Source: Bog-473 sp963788585
GTDB lineage: Bacteria; Actinomycetota; Acidimicrobiia; Acidimicrobiales; RAAP-2
NCBI GenBank assembly: GCA_963788585.1
Contig: CAWBHA010000003.1
Coordinates: 1,798,001-1,862,000 of the forward strand
DNA: 64,000 nt
Direction of reading: 5' to 3'
Shown: positions 29,692-38,205 of the stretch, in pieces
Numbering within the stretch: the first letter of the stretch is position 1
Layout of the letters: each line of letters starts with the position of its first letter
The notes under the pieces: model-generated
Databases searched by the model: none
Seen by the model: only the letters and a program-made list of their open reading frames with translations
What the model was told of the DNA's origin: nothing
Translations under genes and position numbers: made by a program

Positions 29692-31087
29692 TCCGCGAAC
29701 GGCGACGGCCGACGTCCTCGTGATCTTCGGCATTACCGGCGACCTGGCCAAGAAGATGACGTTCCGGTCCCTCTACCGGCTCGAGGCCCGGGGGTTGATC
29801 CCCTGCCCGATCGTCGGTGTGGCCAAGGACGACTGGTCGGCCGCCACCTTGCGAGCGCACGCGCGTCAGGACATCGAGGACTCCGGCGAGACCGTGGACG
29901 ACGTGGTCTTCGCGCGCTTCGCCGAACGGCTGTCGATGGTCACCGGCGACTACGACGACAACGAGACGTACGCGAAGGTGGCCGAGGCCATCAAGGGCCG
30001 ACAGGACCCGGTGTTCTACCTGGAGATCCCGCCGTCGCTCTTCGGGCGGGTGGTCGAGGGCCTGTCGAACGCGGGACTGACGGCCCGGGCGCGAGTTGTG
30101 GTCGAGAAGCCGTTCGGGCACGACCTGGCCTCTGCCAAGGCGTTGAACGCCGAGCTGCGCACGCTCCTCGAAGAGTGGCAGATCCTCCGCATCGACCACT
30201 TCCTCGGCAAGGAGCCGGCGATGGACATCCTGTTTCTCCGCTTCGCCAACTCCATCTTCGAGCCGTTGTGGAACCGCGACCGCATTAGTTGCGTGCAGAT
30301 CACCATGGCCGAGGACTTCGACGTGGCGGATCGGGGAAGCTTCTACGATTCGGTGGGCACGCTGCGCGACGTCGTGCAGAACCACCTTTTGCAGATCATC
30401 GGGCTTTTCGCGTCCGAACCACCGTCGTCGGACGACGCGGACGGGTTGCGGGACAAGCGGGTCGAGGTCTTCCGTGCCATGCCCGCCGCCGACCCCGCCC
30501 GGTACGTGCGCGGGCAATACGACGGGTACCTCTCGGTTCCCGGAGTGGCGCCCCACTCGCAGACGGAGACCTTTGCCGCGCTCCGGCTCGAGATCGACAA
30601 TTGGCGATGGTCGGGCGTCCCCTTCTTCATCCGTGCCGGCAAGGCGATGGCCGTCACGGCGACCGAGGTCCGGGTGATCTTCAAGCGTCCGCCGAGGCTG
30701 AGCCTTTCGTCGAACAGGCCCGACCCGAACGAGCTCATCCTCCGTATCGAACCCAACCCCGGTGCCGACCTGGTCGTGCAGGCGAAGACCCCCGGGGCAC
30801 AGACGAGTCGCACCGTCGACCTCTCACTCATCTTCTCGGAGGAGCTGGGCACCGCGCCAGAGCCCTACGAGCGTCTGCTCGGCGACGCCATCCACGGACA
30901 GGCGTCCCTCTTCACCAGGGAGGACAGCGTCGAGGAGACGTGGCGCATCGTCCAGCCGCTGCTCGACGCCCCGCCGCCGGTCGAGACCTACGCCAAGGGG
31001 TCGTGGGGCCCCAGCAGCGCGGACAAGATCCTGGCCGGCCACTCGCACTGGCGCCGGCCCTGGCTTCAGCCGCACACGGGGCGCTAA
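29684..31087 (+). CDS. zwf: Glucose-6-phosphate dehydrogenase
   Basis: 467 residues. First oxidative step of the pathway, glucose-6-phosphate to 6-phosphogluconolactone. Cofactor loop VIFGITGDLAKKM near residues 13-25, the substrate/catalytic motif RIDHFLGKEPAMD (Phe replaces the usual Tyr), and WSGVPFFIRAGKAM. It is the last gene of the operon, which is unusual: in many actinobacteria zwf is followed by opcA, and no opcA is present here. The start has a weak RBS; see the overlapping 17-residue frame. Confidence 0.95.
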   Translation: MADPRTATADVLVIFGITGDLAKKMTFRSLYRLEARGLIPCPIVGVAKDDWSAATLRAHARQDIEDSGETVDDVVFARFAERLSMVTGDYDDNETYAKVAEAIKGRQDPVFYLEIPPSLFGRVVEGLSNAGLTARARVVVEKPFGHDLASAKALNAELRTLLEEWQILRIDHFLGKEPAMDILFLRFANSIFEPLWNRDRISCVQITMAEDFDVADRGSFYDSVGTLRDVVQNHLLQIIGLFASEPPSSDDADGLRDKRVEVFRAMPAADPARYVRGQYDGYLSVPGVAPHSQTETFAALRLEIDNWRWSGVPFFIRAGKAMAVTATEVRVIFKRPPRLSLSSNRPDPNELILRIEPNPGADLVVQAKTPGAQTSRTVDLSLIFSEELGTAPEPYERLLGDAIHGQASLFTREDSVEETWRIVQPLLDAPPPVETYAKGSWGPSSADKILAGHSHWRRPWLQPHTGR

Positions 31088-31108
31088 GCGCGCGCCTGCG
31101 CCCGCGCC

Positions 31109-31600
31109 TCAGCCGCCGAGCTCGGCGCGCATGAATCCGACGGACTTCTCCTGCATCTCGCGGGCCTGGTGCTCGATGAAGCGCTCGACAATCGGCCCGG
31201 CCCCGAAGATCTTCACCCGCGCTTCGAGGGAGAACGACTCGACCGTGGTGCCGTCCTCGCGGTCGAAGGCGATGACGCCGTCGATGTGGGTCTTGTCCGC
31301 CATCGTGCCCGGCGTCATGGTGAACGTCGTCGTCGACGTGGCCGGGTCGTAAGTGCTGACTTCCGTGGTGACCACCTCCTCGCCGAAGATCTTGCGCACC
31401 GGGCCCGGCATCGGGGGCCGCTGGCCGTAGCGGAGCGTCCGCACCAGGCCGCTCGACAGATCTCCTTCCTGCGACACCACCTCGGCGGTGGTCGACCCCA
31501 GGCACTCCAGGTGGAGCCGGACCGCGAAGTCCGGGTCGTAGTAGAGCGCCCAGAACACCTCGGGCGTGCAGTCCCAGTCGTAGGTCAGCGAGAGCTTCAT
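31109..31600 (-). CDS. DUF2505-type START/SRPBCC-fold protein
   Basis: 163 residues, a single SRPBCC-like hydrophobic-pocket domain of the actinobacterial DUF2505 type: it starts MKLSLTYDWDCTPEVFWALYYDPDF, matching the strand and helix that open the fold, and ends FIEHQAREMQEKSVGFMRAEL. Such proteins bind lipids or hydrophobic ligands; no enzyme activity is established. Its start overlaps the stop of the upstream SnoaL-like gene by 4 bases (ATGA). Confidence 0.75.
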   Translation of the reverse strand: MKLSLTYDWDCTPEVFWALYYDPDFAVRLHLECLGSTTAEVVSQEGDLSSGLVRTLRYGQRPPMPGPVRKIFGEEVVTTEVSTYDPATSTTTFTMTPGTMADKTHIDGVIAFDREDGTTVESFSLEARVKIFGAGPIVERFIEHQAREMQEKSVGFMRAELGG

Positions 31601-32106
31601 GGTGCGAGATCGAAGAGCATGTGGTGCCCGAGGTCCCCGACGAGGTCGATCGTGACGTGCATCGTGAGGATCCGCCAGCCCCCTTCGACCCGTTCGTACG
31701 TGTGCCGGTAGCGGCCGGCGATCACCGGCTGCAAGCCCAGCGCTCCCGGCACGGCCTGCAGCACGGTGAAGTAGGAACGGCTCGAGGCCTTGGCGTCGTC
31801 CTCCAGGTCGACCAGCACGTTCGTGATCACGTGCTTCGTCCGCGGCGTCCCGTCCTCGTAGCGGCGGGTGCTGCGGACGTAGAGCTTCTCGATCGCGTCC
31901 CGCCCGGTCACGGCGTCATCGAAGCCCTGGAAGGTCAAGGTGGCATGGGCGAAGAGTTCGGCTACCCCCGCGAAGTCGCCGGCGTCGATCCGTTCGGCGT
32001 AGGTGAAGAGCAACTTGGTGATCGACTCACCGGCGGCCTCCTGCACGGTGGAGATTGTGGCACCGATCGCCGCCCGAGGCAGCCGGAGCGACACCCGCCG
32101 CGACAC
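31597..32106 (-). CDS. SnoaL/NTF2-like fold protein
   Basis: 169 residues by the longest frame. The conserved part starts near residue 25 (ESITKLLFTYAERIDAGDFAGVAELFA), so the true start may be internal. The NTF2-like signature includes TGRDAIEKLY, HVITNVLVDLEDD and a C-terminal YERVEGGWRILTMH. The family contains isomerases, dehydratases and non-enzymatic proteins; substrate unknown. It sits 10 bases after the aminotransferase stop and overlaps the DUF2505 gene, forming a four-gene run that begins with the Lrp regulator. Confidence 0.75.
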   Translation of the reverse strand: MSRRVSLRLPRAAIGATISTVQEAAGESITKLLFTYAERIDAGDFAGVAELFAHATLTFQGFDDAVTGRDAIEKLYVRSTRRYEDGTPRTKHVITNVLVDLEDDAKASSRSYFTVLQAVPGALGLQPVIAGRYRHTYERVEGGWRILTMHVTIDLVGDLGHHMLFDLAP

Positions 32107-32116
32107 CCGCCCGCCG

Positions 32117-33486
32117 CTACATCCGGCGCCACGCCTCGGAGAGCACCTCGCGCAGTGCGGCCGCGATGAAGTCGAACTCCTCCTGCCCGCAGATCAGCGG
32201 CGGCGAGAGCTGGACGACGGGGTCGCCGCGATCGTCGGCCCGGCAGATGAGGCCGGCGTCGAAGAGCGCGCCCGACAGAAATCCCCGCAGGAGGCGCTCG
32301 GACTCCTCGGCGCTGAAGGACTCCCGGGTTTCCTTGTCCTTGACCAGCTCGATCCCGTAGAAGAAACCGGCGCCGCGGACGTTGCCGACGATCGGCAGGT
32401 CGTCCAGCCCGTCGAGGGCGCCGCGGAATGCCGACTCCGCGGCCTGCACGTGCTGCAGGATGCGCTCACCCTCGAAGACGTCGAGGTTGGCCAGCGCCAC
32501 GGCGCAGCTGACCGGATGCCCGGCGAAGGTGAAGCCGTGGACGAACGAGGCACCCGGACCGAGGAACGGCTCCATGAGACGGTCCGACGCGATCATGGCA
32601 CCCAGCGGGGCGTAGCCGGAGGTGAGGCCCTTTGCCACCGTGATGATGTCGGGCTGGTAGTCGTAGCGCAGAGAGCCGAACCAATGACCGAGCCGCCCGA
32701 AGGCGCAGATGACCTCGTCGGAGACGAGCAGCACGCCGTGGCGGTCGCAGATCTCGCGCACGCCGCGAAGTACCCCGGGGGCGGGGTGAAGCAGCCGCCC
32801 GCGTTCTGAACCGGTTCGAGGAAGACGGCCGCCACGGTGTCGGCGCCCTCGCGTTCGATGGCCCGCTCGATCTCGTCCGCGGCCCATCGGCCGAACGCCA
32901 CCTCGTCGTCGGCGAACACCTCGGCCCGGTAGAAGTTCGTGTTGGGCACCTTGATGGCGCCGGGCACCAGCGGCTCGAACGGGGTGCGCAAGGCGGGGAT
33001 GCCGGTGATGGACAGTGCGCCCATCGAGGTGCCGTGGTAGGAGATGAAACGACTGATGACCTTGGTGCGTTTCGGCTGGCCGGTCATCCCGAAGTACTGC
33101 CGGGCCAGCTTCCAGGCCGACTCCACCGCCTCGGACCCACCGGAGGTGAAGAAGACGCGATTGAGATCACCCGGTGCGTAGCTCGCCAGCCGCTCGGCTA
33201 GCTCGATCGCCCGCGGGTGCGCGTACGCCCAGATCGGGAAGTAGGCCAACGTCCCGCCCTGCTTGGCTCCCGCCTCCGCCAGTTCGGTGCGGCCGTGGCC
33301 GATCTGGGAGGTGAAGAGGCCGGCCAGCCCGTCCAGATAGCGCTTGCCGTGCTGGTCCCAGACCCAGGCGCCTTCGCCGCGCACGATGACGGGCACCTCA
33401 TGGTCGGCGTAGGAGCCCATGCGGCTGAAGTGCATCCACAGGTGACGTGCCGCCTCCTCGCTCAGATGGGGTGTCTCCGTGGTCAT
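32117..33486 (-). CDS. Class III PLP-dependent aminotransferase (one frameshift)
   Basis: About 456 residues. Omega-amino-acid:pyruvate / GABA-type aminotransferase. PLP features: TSGGSEAVESAWKLARQY, HGTSMGALSITG, FLEPVQNAGG, SDEVICAFGRLG, and the PLP lysine in TVAKGLTSGYAPLGAMI. ATG 33486 (MTTETPHLSEEAARHLWMHF) gives the normal N-terminus. A break near 32775 joins the CFTPPPG frame to VLRGVREICDRHG. It follows the Lrp-type regulator by 29 bases, so that regulator probably controls it. Donor amine unknown. Confidence 0.9.
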
Positions 33487-33515
33487 TGGTCCTCCGGCGG
33501 GGTCTGAGGGGCCCC

Positions 33516-34049
33516 TCATCGGGTGCCCCAGGTGTGCGTCTGCTTCGCCTGCTTCAGGTACAAGAAGGTCTCGGTGGCTCGCACGCCGGGGACGGCCCGC
33601 ACCGAGTCGTTGAGCACTTGCAGGAGTCGCTCGTCGTCCTCGCAGACGATCTCGGCCAGGACGTCGAAGGATCCCGCGCACATCACGACGTGGTCGATCT
33701 CGTGCATCGCGGAGAGCTCGTCGGCGACCCGCCGCACGTCGCCCTCGACCGTGATGCCGATAAGGGCCTGGCGGGTGAAGCCGAGCTGCAGCGGGTCCGT
33801 GACGGCGACGATCTGCATGATCCCGGACTCGCGCAGGCGCTGGACACGTCGTCGCACCGCTGCCTCGGAAAGCCCGACCTCCTCCGCGATCGCCCCGTAA
33901 GGCTGTCGTCCGTCACGCTGGAGCGCCTCGATGATGGAGCGGTTGGGCGCGTCGAGCACGGTGCCCGCAGCTGGCCCGGCGTCGCTCTCGGCGGCGCCTT
34001 CCCCCGTCTCGTCGCCACCGTCTCTACCTGCCTCGTCCGCCTCCGGCAT
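33516..34049 (-). CDS. Lrp/AsnC-family transcriptional regulator
   Basis: 177 residues: an acidic N-terminal tail of about 30 residues, a winged helix-turn-helix (NRSIIEALQRDGRQPYGAIAEEVGLSEAAVRRRVQRLRESG split over residues ~36-76), and a RAM ligand/oligomer domain (GFTRQALIGITVEGD, HVVMCAGSFDVLAEIVCEDD). It is divergent from alanine dehydrogenase, an arrangement known for AldR in mycobacteria, and upstream of an aminotransferase. Likely senses an amino acid and controls both directions. Confidence 0.9.
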   Translation of the reverse strand: MPEADEAGRDGGDETGEGAAESDAGPAAGTVLDAPNRSIIEALQRDGRQPYGAIAEEVGLSEAAVRRRVQRLRESGIMQIVAVTDPLQLGFTRQALIGITVEGDVRRVADELSAMHEIDHVVMCAGSFDVLAEIVCEDDERLLQVLNDSVRAVPGVRATETFLYLKQAKQTHTWGTR

Positions 34050-34366
34050 CTCCTCCTCCTCGCCTTGTGGCCCGCCTTGTGCCCCACCTTGCGGCCCGCC
34101 TTGTGCCTCATCTACAGAGACACCCCGTAGTGCAGAATTGTGTCATTTCACCACCTTCAGTCAAGCAAAATTCGTCACATAAGGGTGTCAATGTTGCGGA
34201 AACGCTTGTTGAGAGCAGGAACTTCTATGATCCTGTAATTGAGGGCCCCGGGAGCAAGGAAAGGGAATGGGTCGCTTGCAGAATTTCGTCGGAAGGGACT
34301 CCTGCGACGCCGAGGACGGGCCGGCGGCTCCTCTGATCGGACCGGTACGGGCGAGGTGAGCACCCG
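34050..34366. promoter_or_regulatory. Divergent ald / Lrp control region with three similar motifs
   Basis: 317 bases without a gene and clearly richer in A+T than its surroundings. Three related words: GCAGAATTGTGTCA (34132-34145), GCAAAATTCGTCA (34165-34177) and GCAGAATTTCGTC (34278-34290). They fit repeated binding sites for an Lrp-type protein, which binds as multimers. The first two lie near the regulator's start, the third nearer ald. The ald RBS GGCGAGGTGAG is at 34350-34360. Confidence 0.5.
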
Positions 34367-35488
34367 GTGATCATCGGTGTCCCGAGCGAGATCAAGACGG
34401 ACGAATGGCGGGTGGCGCTCACGCCGGCGGGGGTACGCGAGTTGACCTCGGCCGGTCATACCGTCCTGGTCGAGCGAGGTGCGGGGATGGGCTCCGCCCT
34501 GCCCGACAAAGACTTCGTTCGCACCGGGGCCAAGATCGTCGACGACGCCGACGAGGTGTGGGCGGTGGCCGATCTCGTCTGCAAGGTGAAAGAGCCCGTG
34601 ACCGAGGAGTTCCATCGGCTGGGGGCCCGGCGCGGCCAGACGCTCTTCACCTATCTGCACCTCGCGGCATCGCGGCAGTGCACGGAGGCATTGGTGGCCG
34701 CCGGCAACGTGGCCATCGCCTACGAGACGGTGCGCCAGGAGGACAACGCGCTGCCGCTTCTGGCGCCCATGAGCGAGGTGGCCGGGCGGATGGCGCCCCT
34801 GATGGGTGCGCACTACCTGATGCGGCCCGGCGGTGGCAGGGGCGTGCTCGTCGCAGGCGCGCCCGGAGTGCGCTGTGCTCGGGTCGTGATCCTCGGCGCG
34901 GGCGTCGCCGGCTTCGCCGCGGCCACCATCGCCGTGGGCATGCACTCCGAGGTGTTCGTCCTCGACCGCAACCTGGATCGGCTACGCGAGGTGGACCATC
35001 ACTTCCGCGGCGCGCTCGAGACGATCGCCTCCTCGGAGCACGCCATCGAGGAGGTCTGCCTCGGAGCGGACATCGTGATCGGCGCGGTGCTGGTCGTCGG
35101 GGCTCGCGCACCCCGCCTCGTGTCGGATGCGCTGGTCGAACAGATGCCGACCGGGTCCGTCCTCGTGGACGTCGCCGTCGACCAGGGGGGCTGCTTCGAG
35201 TCGACGCGGCCCACCACACACTCGCACCCGACGTTCGAGGCGTTCGGGTCCGTGTTCTACTGCGTCGCCAACATGCCCGGTGCCGTGCCGCACACGTCGA
35301 CCCACGCGCTGGCGAACGCCACCCTGCCCTACGTGTTGAGCATCGCCGACCTGGGGTGGCAGCGGGCAGCGCGGACCGACGACGCGCTCGCCGAAGGCGT
35401 CAACGTGGTGGACGGGAGGATCGTCTACCGGCCGGTTGCGGAGGCCCACGGCATGCCGTACACCCCGCTCGCTGAACTCCTCGACTGA
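34367..35488 (+). CDS. ald: Alanine dehydrogenase
   Basis: 373 residues, standard length. NAD-dependent interconversion of alanine with pyruvate and ammonia. It begins IIGVPSEIKTDEWRVALTPAGV; the active-site Lys lies in CKVKEP near residue 75 and the His in FTYLHLAAS near residue 98; the NAD loop is VILGAGVAGFAA near residue 175. Asp in VDVAVDQGGCFE is conserved. Start GTG 34367 follows GAGGTGAG. Divergent from an Lrp-type regulator, the usual control pair. Confidence 0.96.
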   Translation: MIIGVPSEIKTDEWRVALTPAGVRELTSAGHTVLVERGAGMGSALPDKDFVRTGAKIVDDADEVWAVADLVCKVKEPVTEEFHRLGARRGQTLFTYLHLAASRQCTEALVAAGNVAIAYETVRQEDNALPLLAPMSEVAGRMAPLMGAHYLMRPGGGRGVLVAGAPGVRCARVVILGAGVAGFAAATIAVGMHSEVFVLDRNLDRLREVDHHFRGALETIASSEHAIEEVCLGADIVIGAVLVVGARAPRLVSDALVEQMPTGSVLVDVAVDQGGCFESTRPTTHSHPTFEAFGSVFYCVANMPGAVPHTSTHALANATLPYVLSIADLGWQRAARTDDALAEGVNVVDGRIVYRPVAEAHGMPYTPLAELLD

Positions 35489-35492
35489 CGGT

Positions 35493-36686
35493 TCAACCGG
35501 GCTGGGTCCCCACCACCGAGACGAACGAAACCATCTCGCCGGGATAGCCGCCGAGGTTGTGTGTCATGGCCAGACCGCGGTCCACTGTGGGGACCTGGCG
35601 TTCGGCCGGTGCTTCGCGGCGGAGCTGGAGCCAGCATTCGAACATCATCCGGAGCCCCGAGGCGCCGACGGGGTGGCCGAAGCTCTTCAACCCCCCGTCG
35701 GGGTTGACCGGCAGGTCGCCGTCGAGGGCGAAGGTGCCGGCGAGCACCTCCTTCCACGCCGTCCCCCGCGGCGCGAAGCCGAGATCTTCCATCAGCACGA
35801 GCTCCGTCGGCGTGAAGCAGTCGTGGACCTCCGCCATGGCGAGCTGCCGGCGGGGGTCGGTGATGCCGGCCTGCGCGTAGGCGTCCGCGGCCGTGGCTTC
35901 ACACTCGGGGAAGTGCGTGTAGTCGTAGCCCGGGTCGATGAGGCCCGAGCCGCTCCCGGCCGCGAACGACAGCGCCTTCACGTAGAGAGGGGAGTCCGTG
36001 TAGCGGTGCGCGTCCTCGGCGCGCACGACGATGGCGGCGGCCGCCCCGTCGGCGACGCCGGCGCAGTCGAACACGCCGAGCGATCCCGCCAGGCGGGGAG
36101 CGGACAGCGCGGCCTCCTTGGTGATCTCCCGCCGGAACTGCGCCCGGGGGTTGCGCGCACCGTTGTGGTGGTTCTTCACCGCGATCGACGCCAAGACGTC
36201 CGCCATGGTCTCGTCGTCGACCCCGTACTTCTGGGCGTAGGCCGGCGCCACCATGGAGAACATGGCCGCCGCGGTCAGGGTGCGCGCGGTGCCGTCGTTC
36301 GGCGGGTTCACAGCGTTGAGACCTTGGTACCCGCTGTCCTTCACCTTCTCGGCGCCGACCGCCATGGCCACGTCGTACGCGCCCGAGGCCACCGCGTAGA
36401 CGGCGCCGCGCAGCGCTTCGGAGCCTGTCGTGCAGTAGTTCTCGACCCGGGTGACGGGTTTGTTGCGGAGTTGCAGCGGCCTCGCCAACGTGATGCCGCT
36501 CATGCCGCTCTGGGCCGTGCCGAACCAATAGGCGTCGACGTCCTCCTTCGTGACGCCGGCGCTGCCGAAGGCCTCGGTGCTGGCGTCGACGATGAGGTCG
36601 TCGAGTCCCTTTTCCCACAGCTCGGCGAATTTCGTGCAGCCCATCCCGATGATGGCCACCTTGTCTCGGACGCCGTGCGAGCTCAT
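35493..36686 (-). CDS. Thiolase-fold acyltransferase/lipid-transfer type
   Basis: 397 residues. Thiolase superfamily, SCP2/lipid-transfer-like branch: VAIIGMGCTKFAELWEKG at the start, the nucleophile-site region VENYCTTGSEALRGAVYAV, and C-terminal AEVHDCFTPTELVLMEDLG and GGLKSFGHPVGASGLRM. ATG 36686 is selected because GGGAGGAG lies 8-15 bases upstream. The reading frame continues upstream into the OB-fold gene, giving a 559-residue open frame, but the internal RBS and the out-of-frame stop overlapping this ATG argue for two genes. Such enzymes act with DUF35 partners in aldol cleavage or thiolysis of acyl-CoA. Confidence 0.88.
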   Translation of the reverse strand: MSSHGVRDKVAIIGMGCTKFAELWEKGLDDLIVDASTEAFGSAGVTKEDVDAYWFGTAQSGMSGITLARPLQLRNKPVTRVENYCTTGSEALRGAVYAVASGAYDVAMAVGAEKVKDSGYQGLNAVNPPNDGTARTLTAAAMFSMVAPAYAQKYGVDDETMADVLASIAVKNHHNGARNPRAQFRREITKEAALSAPRLAGSLGVFDCAGVADGAAAAIVVRAEDAHRYTDSPLYVKALSFAAGSGSGLIDPGYDYTHFPECEATAADAYAQAGITDPRRQLAMAEVHDCFTPTELVLMEDLGFAPRGTAWKEVLAGTFALDGDLPVNPDGGLKSFGHPVGASGLRMMFECWLQLRREAPAERQVPTVDRGLAMTHNLGGYPGEMVSFVSVVGTQPG

Positions 36687-38114
36687 CAGATCGTCTCCTC
36701 CCGCGCGTACCGGTCGCGCCTTCCAGAAGTAGTCGTGAATGCCATCGGCGCTGAAGAGACGCCGAAACGTCATCTCCACCCGGCTCCCGGCACGGATCTC
36801 GTCGGCGTCGGCATCGGTCAGCTCCACGGGGAACCTTCCGCCCCCGTCGAAGTCGACGATGGCGAACACGATCGGCGGGCTGGGCGAGTAGGCGAGGCGG
36901 TCGATGGTGGAGGTGACCACGGTCCCGCGGGCATCCGCCATGGCCACGGGCTCCATGTCGTCGACGGCCCCTCCGTCCATGGAGACGCGTGCGGGAGGCA
37001 GATGCAGCGCGCCCGAACTGCGGTCCTTGGACCCGACGAACCCGAACTTCCACTCCTCGTTCCGGTGCGCTGCACTGCTCGAGACGCGCGCGGGCTCGGG
37101 TCGCCGGGGCGGTTCGGGCTGCAACTGCCCGCGCCACGACAGGAACTTGGCGTACGTGATCGGGGCACCCATCGCGATCTTGCGTGGCGACCGTGCGCGC
37201 CGGCTGCCAGCGGGTCAGTGCCTCGGTGGTGCGCAGGACGACGGCGTCGGCTCCGTCGGCCAGGTGCAGGGCGACGATGACCGTACCGGGTGGCGCGCCT
37301 TCGGCGGCGGCCGCCTCGAGCACGCCGGCGAGGACGAGCAGCGGGTGTGCCGTCCCGCCTGACCGACGGTCGAAGCGAGGTCGTCGGCGGCAACGCCGTC
37401 GGCCACCGCCGACTTCTTGATCAGGCCCGACACGGCGCGTCCGTGCATGCCGGTCACGATCAGCCGCCCGACGTCCGACGCGTCGAGCCCGGCGGCGGCG
37501 AGGGCGCGGGCAAGGACGTCCTGCCCGAGTGCCAGATAGCGGTTCTCACCGAAGCGCTCCTCCCACAGCTTGGAGGTGCGCTCACCTGGCGCGCGCCAGC
37601 GATCGGTGAACTCGTCGGTGGCGGAGGCGGTGCCGACGACCTCGGCGAGCACCTCGGCGCCGTCTCCCACCAGGACGGCGCCGCCGGCGTCCCCGCCACT
37701 CGCCTCGTCGCCGCTCGTCGGCAGCCCGTCCCGCACGTCTGCGGCGACGACGAGGTTCGTCGCCCCACCCCCGAGCGCGGCCAGAAGCGCGCCCATTCCG
37801 GATCGCAGCGCGCCGCCGAAGTCGAAGGCGGCGACGTGGCCGGGAAGACGCAGCGCCGCGGCCAGCGCGGCGGCGTTGGTCTTGTCGAGGTACGCCGGCT
37901 GTGACGTGGCGAACCACAGGGAGTCGGGGGTCTGTCCCGGGGCCGAGCGCAAGGCGAGGCGTGCCGCCTCCAGGCCCAGTGTCGTGGTGTCCTCGTCGTG
38001 GGACGCCACCGCCCGGGTCCCCTTCCCGCCCCCGCTGCCCATGAAGGTCGCGATGTCCGCCCGCGCCAGCCTCCGGTAGGGCACGTAGCCCGCCGCACTG
38101 ATGATGCCTCGCAC
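36686..38114 (-). CDS. HMG-CoA-synthase-like domain fused to OB-fold (DUF35) domain, frameshifted
   Basis: About 475 residues. The N-terminal half is a ketoacyl-synthase/HMG-CoA-synthase-like fold (MRGIISAAGYVPYRRLARADI; GLEAARLALRSA; RLIVTGMHGRAVSGLIKK); the C-terminal half is an OB-fold (ARGTVVTSTIDRLAYSPSPP, FAIVDFDGGGRFPVEL). Breaks lie near 37362 and 37182, and possibly one near 36722, after which the chain would end ARDRYAREETI with a stop overlapping the thiolase ATG. The usual Cys nucleophile position reads VAAFDFGGALRSGMGAL, with no Cys at all, so catalysis by this domain is doubtful. Works presumably with the adjacent thiolase on acyl-CoA. Confidence 0.8.
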
Positions 38115-38148
38115 GGCGGAGGAGCCTAACGGGTGCCCCCGGGACTCT

Positions 38149-38163
38149 CTGACGGCGCGTCAG
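38149..38163. promoter_or_regulatory. Palindrome CTGACG-GCG-CGTCAG (candidate operator)
   Basis: Perfect 6-bp inverted repeat with 3-base centre, 35 bases upstream of the OB-fold/HMGCS-like gene (minus) and 43 bases upstream of the cyclase gene (plus). The same arms and spacing recur at 42303-42317 in front of an acyl-CoA dehydrogenase operon, so one regulator, plausibly TetR-type, may control both. No regulator gene of this kind is in the window. Confidence 0.55.
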
Positions 38164-38205
38164 GTCGTTCGCCGGGCCGTTGCAGGGGGCAGACTGTCCT
38201 CTTAT

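Noticed and set aside
26561..30556. 1331-codon open frame on the minus strand across the pentose-phosphate operon
   Set aside because: Entirely antisense to four well-conserved genes; the translation is His/Arg/Val-rich low-complexity of the kind produced opposite high-GC codons.
35493..37172. 559-codon frame fusing the OB-fold and thiolase
   Set aside because: A strong RBS precedes the internal ATG 36686, and another-frame stop overlaps it, so two genes with an indel are more likely.
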